Shown piece after piece: positions 60,796 to 64,000 of a stretch of 64,000 bases of DNA; position 1 is the first letter of the stretch, and each line of letters starts with the position of its first letter. A program made the position numbers and the translations under genes. The notes below the pieces were generated by a model. It searched no databases, had not been told where the DNA came from, and saw nothing but the letters and a program-made list of their open reading frames with translations. This stretch comes from Thermogemmata fonticola (GTDB taxonomy: Bacteria; Planctomycetota; Planctomycetia; Gemmatales; Gemmataceae), in the NCBI RefSeq assembly GCF_013694095.1, contig NZ_JACEFB010000001.1, forward strand, positions 124,001 through 188,000, in the 5' to 3' direction.

Positions 60796-61590
60796 ATGCC
60801 TAGCTACCACGACTGGAAAGACCTTGCCGATGAGTGGGCCGCTCTGGGGGATGTCGCGACCGACGAGTTCCGGGATCGCGACCTCGAAATCCGCCCGGCC
60901 TGGGAGGACTTTGCCGCCATCGACAGGCAGGTACGTGATCTGACTGAGTCCGAGCAGCCGGCGAGCTTCCACGATCTGTGGCTGCTGCTCACAAAGCACC
61001 TGGAACTCGGCGACAAAGACGACCGCAGTCGCTGGGAGACTCGCTGCCTGGCCGAGTTGAGTTGGTTCCTCCTGCAGGGGAGCGATGACGCGGGCTTCCG
61101 GGTGTGGGACGCGGACAAACTGCGGGAACACCTGCGGCGGCTGAAGGCCCTGGACTTACCGGTACGGGAGCACGAAACGGAGGGCATCGCATTCGTTCGA
61201 GAGGCCATGTACTGGCCGGGGGAAAGCCTCGCCGCCTGGGAGCGGCTGATCGAAGTGACGGGCAGTGAGTCCAGCATGGAGGCCCTGAACGCGGCCCTCA
61301 CCTCTCTGGCCCGGTCGCGGTGCTCGGACTGGCCGGAGGCGTCCATTGACGACAAGCTGTTCGGCTACTACTCGCTGACCAGTCCGGATGGCGGGGGTAT
61401 CCTGATCGACCTGGCCCACGATTGGAATGCCCGGACGATGTGCCAAATCGGCTGGGAGTACGGGCCGGACTGGTCGGGCTATGAAAGCTGGTTACTGGAT
61501 TACGCTGACCCCGACTTGCTGGCCGCGTTTACCGAGAGGCTGCGAGACGTGGGCCTCGACCCTCGGCCCCCGGAATGGCCGTTGGAGTAG
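60796..61590 (+). CDS. Unknown soluble protein
   Basis: I do not recognise this 264-residue product. It is acidic, Trp-rich and probably mostly helical (YHDWKDLADEWAALGDVATDEF, FHDLWLLLTKHLELGDKDD, EGIAFVREAMYWPGESLAAWERLIEV), with no membrane segment or catalytic motif visible to me. The start ATG 60796 is preceded by GAGGAGG. It is followed 4 bases later by the small Cys-rich gene, and the two are probably coupled. Confidence 0.6.
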   Translation: MPSYHDWKDLADEWAALGDVATDEFRDRDLEIRPAWEDFAAIDRQVRDLTESEQPASFHDLWLLLTKHLELGDKDDRSRWETRCLAELSWFLLQGSDDAGFRVWDADKLREHLRRLKALDLPVREHETEGIAFVREAMYWPGESLAAWERLIEVTGSESSMEALNAALTSLARSRCSDWPEASIDDKLFGYYSLTSPDGGGILIDLAHDWNARTMCQIGWEYGPDWSGYESWLLDYADPDLLAAFTERLRDVGLDPRPPEWPLE

Positions 61591-61594
61591 TCTG

Positions 61595-61825
61595 ATGTCA
61601 TCGCCAAAAACACCAGACCCCAAGAAGCGTGTTTGCATGAACTGTGAGCACATGCTTTGGGGGGTCGCCCTCGGCGTGGGCGTCCGCTGCGGGCACCCGG
61701 CCAACAAGAAGGACGGCAAGCTCTTCAAGATTCCCTACCGCAACTACACTTGCGAGCACTTCAGCGAAAAACAGCCCCCGGAGCGACAGGACACCGGTGA
61801 GCCGGTCGAGCCGACCGGGAGTTGA
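61595..61825 (+). CDS. Small Cys-rich putative metal-binding protein
   Basis: The 76-residue product contains CMNCEHMLWGVALGVGVRCGHPAN and later NYTCEHF, giving four or five cysteines with nearby His, a likely zinc or iron-sulfur site. ATG 61595 follows GGAG that overlaps the end of the previous gene. It is too small for an enzyme; a nucleic-acid or protein adaptor is a reasonable guess. It precedes the helicase gene. Confidence 0.65.
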   Translation: MSSPKTPDPKKRVCMNCEHMLWGVALGVGVRCGHPANKKDGKLFKIPYRNYTCEHFSEKQPPERQDTGEPVEPTGS

Positions 61826-61914
61826 TTGCCCGTCGGAATGGTCCTGATTAACTGCACCCCTCCCCCTGACACATCGGCACCGAATCACGAATCGCCGATT
61901 GCAGGAGGAGAATC

Positions 61915-63057
61915 GTGTCAGACCTGGCAGCCGTCGAAACGATCCTGGGGCAGACCCGCATTGAGCCTCGGCCCTACCAGGCCCGGATCGTCGCCAAGAC
62001 GCTCGGGATGTTTCTCGGAAGCCACCGCAACGGGGCCGGCGAGGTCGAGCCAGCGGCCCGGTCGGTGATGATCGAGTCGCCGACCGGCAGCGGCAAGACG
62101 GTCATGGGGCTCTTGGTCGCCCGGGCGTTGCAGGACCTGGCCGGAGTCCGCGTCGGCTGGGTCGCCATGCGGCGGAACCTGCTCCAGCAGGCCGAGGCCG
62201 AGAACCGGGCCAAGGGCATCGGCGTCGATCCCATCCGCTTCATCTCGATGTTCGAGAAGGACCCGCCTACCGACATCGACCTGCTGGTGCTGGACGAGGG
62301 GCACCACGACGCCGCCGGCTCGATGGCCCATTTGCACAACGTCATCCGGCCCCGCTGGATTCTCGGCCTGACCGCCACGCCGTTCCGAACCGACCGGGTG
62401 CAACTCTGCTTCGACAAGACGGTGAAGGACGCCGGCATCCATCGGCTCATCCAGGACGGCTTCCTGAGCCAGTACGACCACTACACCGTGCCCAAGTGGG
62501 ACGTGGGCCAACTCGCCGACCTGTACTGCTCCGACCAGCAACGGTGGGGCAAGTCCGTGTTCTTCTTCCACTCAGTAGCCGACTGCCACGCCCTGGACCG
62601 CCTACTCAGGGAGCGGGGCGTCCGCAGCGACGTGGTGACTGGGACGAGCGACCGGGAATCACAACTCGAAGCCTTCCGGCAGGGCGACTTGCAGGTGCTG
62701 GCAAATTGCATGGTGCTGACCGAGGGATTTGACGACCCGAGCTTGCAGACCGCCTGGGTCCGCCCCTCCGGTCGCGGCCCGACGATCCAGATGGCAGGCC
62801 GTGCCCTGCGGAAGTGCCCCGGCCTGGAGGCCAAGCAGGTCGTCCAATGCAAGCAGACCCGACATCCGTTCCTCAAAACGGCCCGGCCCCGTCAGCAATT
62901 CCTATGGGAGCCAGACGGCTGGAAGTCGCTGACCATCAACCCCAAGATTCAAACCTGTGCCGAGAACGCATGCCGCGTCATCGCCCAGACGGTCGTGGAA
63001 CTGCCCGCCTTCCTCCAGCAGAAGCAGCCTCGCCGCCCCCGCCGGCTGCGGTTCTGA
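61915..63057 (+). CDS. SF2 DEAD/DEAH-type helicase
   Basis: The 380-residue helicase has Walker A SPTGSGKT at about 55-62, Walker B/motif II LLVLDEGHHDAAG near 125, motif III-like ILGLTATPFR, and motif VI QMAGRALRKCPG near 292. These match the compact ResIII/DEAD-like helicases of phages and elements. There is no nuclease or methylase domain, so it is not by itself a restriction enzyme. The GTG start follows AGGAGGAG. With the family A polymerase it probably serves element replication. Confidence 0.88.
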   Translation: MSDLAAVETILGQTRIEPRPYQARIVAKTLGMFLGSHRNGAGEVEPAARSVMIESPTGSGKTVMGLLVARALQDLAGVRVGWVAMRRNLLQQAEAENRAKGIGVDPIRFISMFEKDPPTDIDLLVLDEGHHDAAGSMAHLHNVIRPRWILGLTATPFRTDRVQLCFDKTVKDAGIHRLIQDGFLSQYDHYTVPKWDVGQLADLYCSDQQRWGKSVFFFHSVADCHALDRLLRERGVRSDVVTGTSDRESQLEAFRQGDLQVLANCMVLTEGFDDPSLQTAWVRPSGRGPTIQMAGRALRKCPGLEAKQVVQCKQTRHPFLKTARPRQQFLWEPDGWKSLTINPKIQTCAENACRVIAQTVVELPAFLQQKQPRRPRRLRF

Positions 63058-63146
63058 CGTGGGGAATCCCTGGATTTTACTCCCCTCCCCAGCTTGTCAC
63101 AGCGAACCAAGGTTTCGGGGATTCCTTCTCGATTGGAGGTCTAAAG

Positions 63147-64000
63147 ATGGTCGCTTCGGGCAAGCGTTTCGACTACACCTTCTCCGCCGTCAACGACCTA
63201 GTGGTGCAGACCAAGCAGGACGAGCGGTCGGGCCAGCCGGTCGTGGCCGCCGTGCTGGTGAACGGCGAGCCACTGGAGCCAACCGAGCGGTTCTGGACGA
63301 GCCTCTACGCCCGCTACGGGTTCAACGGCTCGGTCTTCAAGTATTTCCGGCATGATGAGGTCTTCGAGCGGATCGCCCAGGCCGAGTCCGACCGCCTGCG
63401 GCTGTGCGTCGAGCGGGACGAGGCCGGCGGCAAGAACCGGCTCCTGGCCGTCAGCAGCCCGACCAAGCCCATCGTCCGCCACGACGACCTGATGGACACG
63501 CTCACCCGTTACGGCGGGCAAGGGGTCCGCTACGCGGATGGGATCGTGGAGTCCACCCACGCTCCGCGAGCCGGGTCCGGCAGCTTCCAGATCGCCGGTG
63601 ATGACTTCAGCAACCGTTTCGTGCTGGCCACCCCCATCGACGGGTACGGCCTGCCGAACGTCTACCTGTCACTCCTGCGGCATGTCTGCACCAACGGTGC
63701 GGTCGGCTACGCCAAGGCTTTCCGTTCCTCCCTCGCCATCGGCAGGGGCAATGACGATGTGAACTACTCCATCGTCCGTGCCCTGGATGGGTTCAACAAC
63801 GAGGAGGGGTTCGCGGCCCTGCGTCAGCGGTTCGACGCGGCGGCGAAGTCCTGGGCCAGCGTTTACGAGGCCCAGAGTCTCTACAAGCACCTGGTCAAGC
63901 TGCTGGCCCACCGGCACGTGGGCTGGGACGGGGCGGCGTTGGTCGGGTCGGCGAGCATCGCCCGCCTGCTCCACGCGACCGAGGCCATGGCAGGTCAGGC
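63147..64000 (+). CDS. DUF932-like protein, 3' end beyond the window
   Basis: The frame is open from ATG 63147, after TTGGAGG, to the window end, giving at least 284 residues. Segments such as FVLATPIDGYGLPNVYLSLLRHVCTNGAVGYAKAF fit the DUF932/phage-plasmid protein family, whose members often sit near replication genes; the function is unknown. The stop codon lies outside the window, so length and C-terminus are not known. The family assignment is by resemblance only. Confidence 0.6.
   Translation, partial: MVASGKRFDYTFSAVNDLVVQTKQDERSGQPVVAAVLVNGEPLEPTERFWTSLYARYGFNGSVFKYFRHDEVFERIAQAESDRLRLCVERDEAGGKNRLLAVSSPTKPIVRHDDLMDTLTRYGGQGVRYADGIVESTHAPRAGSGSFQIAGDDFSNRFVLATPIDGYGLPNVYLSLLRHVCTNGAVGYAKAFRSSLAIGRGNDDVNYSIVRALDGFNNEEGFAALRQRFDAAAKSWASVYEAQSLYKHLVKLLAHRHVGWDGAALVGSASIARLLHATEAMAGQ

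Larger units (their letters stand above)
50069..64000. mobile_element. Integrative element in tRNA-Ser, left end; right end beyond window
   Basis: From the tRNA-Ser fragment rightward the gene content and base composition change. A tyrosine integrase sits at the boundary, with an excisionase-like gene, a ParB-like protein, a ribbon-helix-helix regulator, a phage-type DNA polymerase, an SF2 helicase and many small unknown genes, all visibly more GC-rich than the genes to the left. The chromosomal flank on the left keeps only the tRNA 3' half, so the rebuilt full-length tRNA-Ser should be at the right end, outside this window. No capsid, terminase, relaxase or conjugation gene is visible in the part seen, so phage, satellite or ICE identity is open. 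Confidence 0.85.

Noticed and set aside
61915-63057. The helicase as part of a restriction-modification or defence system
   Set aside because: No methylase, nuclease or specificity gene is adjacent, so a replication role is simpler.
63058-63146. GGAATCC ... GGATTCC inverted repeat after the helicase
   Set aside because: Only 7 bp with a loop of about 40 bases; it is too weak to be reported as a feature.

Overview
This window looks like chromosome of a planctomycete, most likely from the Gemmata-type lineage. The evidence is a set of gene families typical of that group: a one-heme 'planctomycete cytochrome C' domain protein, ExbD proteins with an N-terminal GYF-like domain, a large membrane-anchored TPR protein, FHA/GAF/sigma-54 and CBS/PP2C regulators, a YgiQ radical SAM enzyme and a PYROXD2-type FAD oxidoreductase. 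The assignment rests on reading the proteins; no database search was possible.

Bases 1-49,890 are ordinary core genome on both strands. They hold hisA and an EF-G paralogue; a MotA/TolQ-ExbD-ExbD proton-channel set followed by a short leader ORF and a sigma-54 activator; a YgiQ-RluA pair facing a DUF4380-like enzyme; a CBS/PP2C phosphatase; a Tat-exported dimethylformamidase-like protein; and a leftward run of radical SAM enzyme, two HtrA-like proteins and a 1401-residue TPR protein. Next come an acylphosphatase gene with a stop at codon 3, a carotenoid-desaturase-like enzyme, an MFS carrier, Xer recombinase, a thioredoxin-TPR protein, a metallo-hydrolase, two nucleotide-sugar pyrophosphorylases, RuvX, a membrane cytochrome c, a UvrC-like nuclease without its second catalytic half, an acidic HTH/transmembrane protein, a GT39-like glycosyltransferase, a PrpD/SDR pair and an exported BNR-repeat protein.

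At about 50.07-50.13 kb lies the 3' half of a tRNA-Ser(TGA) gene with its D-arm and 5' end displaced. From there to the window end (about 13.9 kb) the DNA is visibly richer in GC and has the plan of an integrative element. A leftward block carries integrase, excisionase-like, small hypothetical, ParB-like and small hypothetical genes. A rightward block carries a ribbon-helix-helix regulator, a family A DNA polymerase, small unknown proteins, two lipoproteins, an SF2 helicase and a DUF932-like protein cut by the window edge. The blocks diverge from a compact control region (53,673-53,752) with overlapping -35 boxes and two copies of a palindromic operator-like sequence, next to the ribbon-helix-helix gene. 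A 24-bp perfect hairpin with two smaller inverted repeats follows the polymerase gene. Further right, a 785-bp unit with two small genes is duplicated exactly head to tail.

The most notable items are this element (polymerase + ParB-like + helicase, no recognisable virion or transfer genes in view), its control region and tandem duplication, and in the core genome an HtrA paralogue that has lost its catalytic triad and carries a PDZ domain nested inside the protease barrel.
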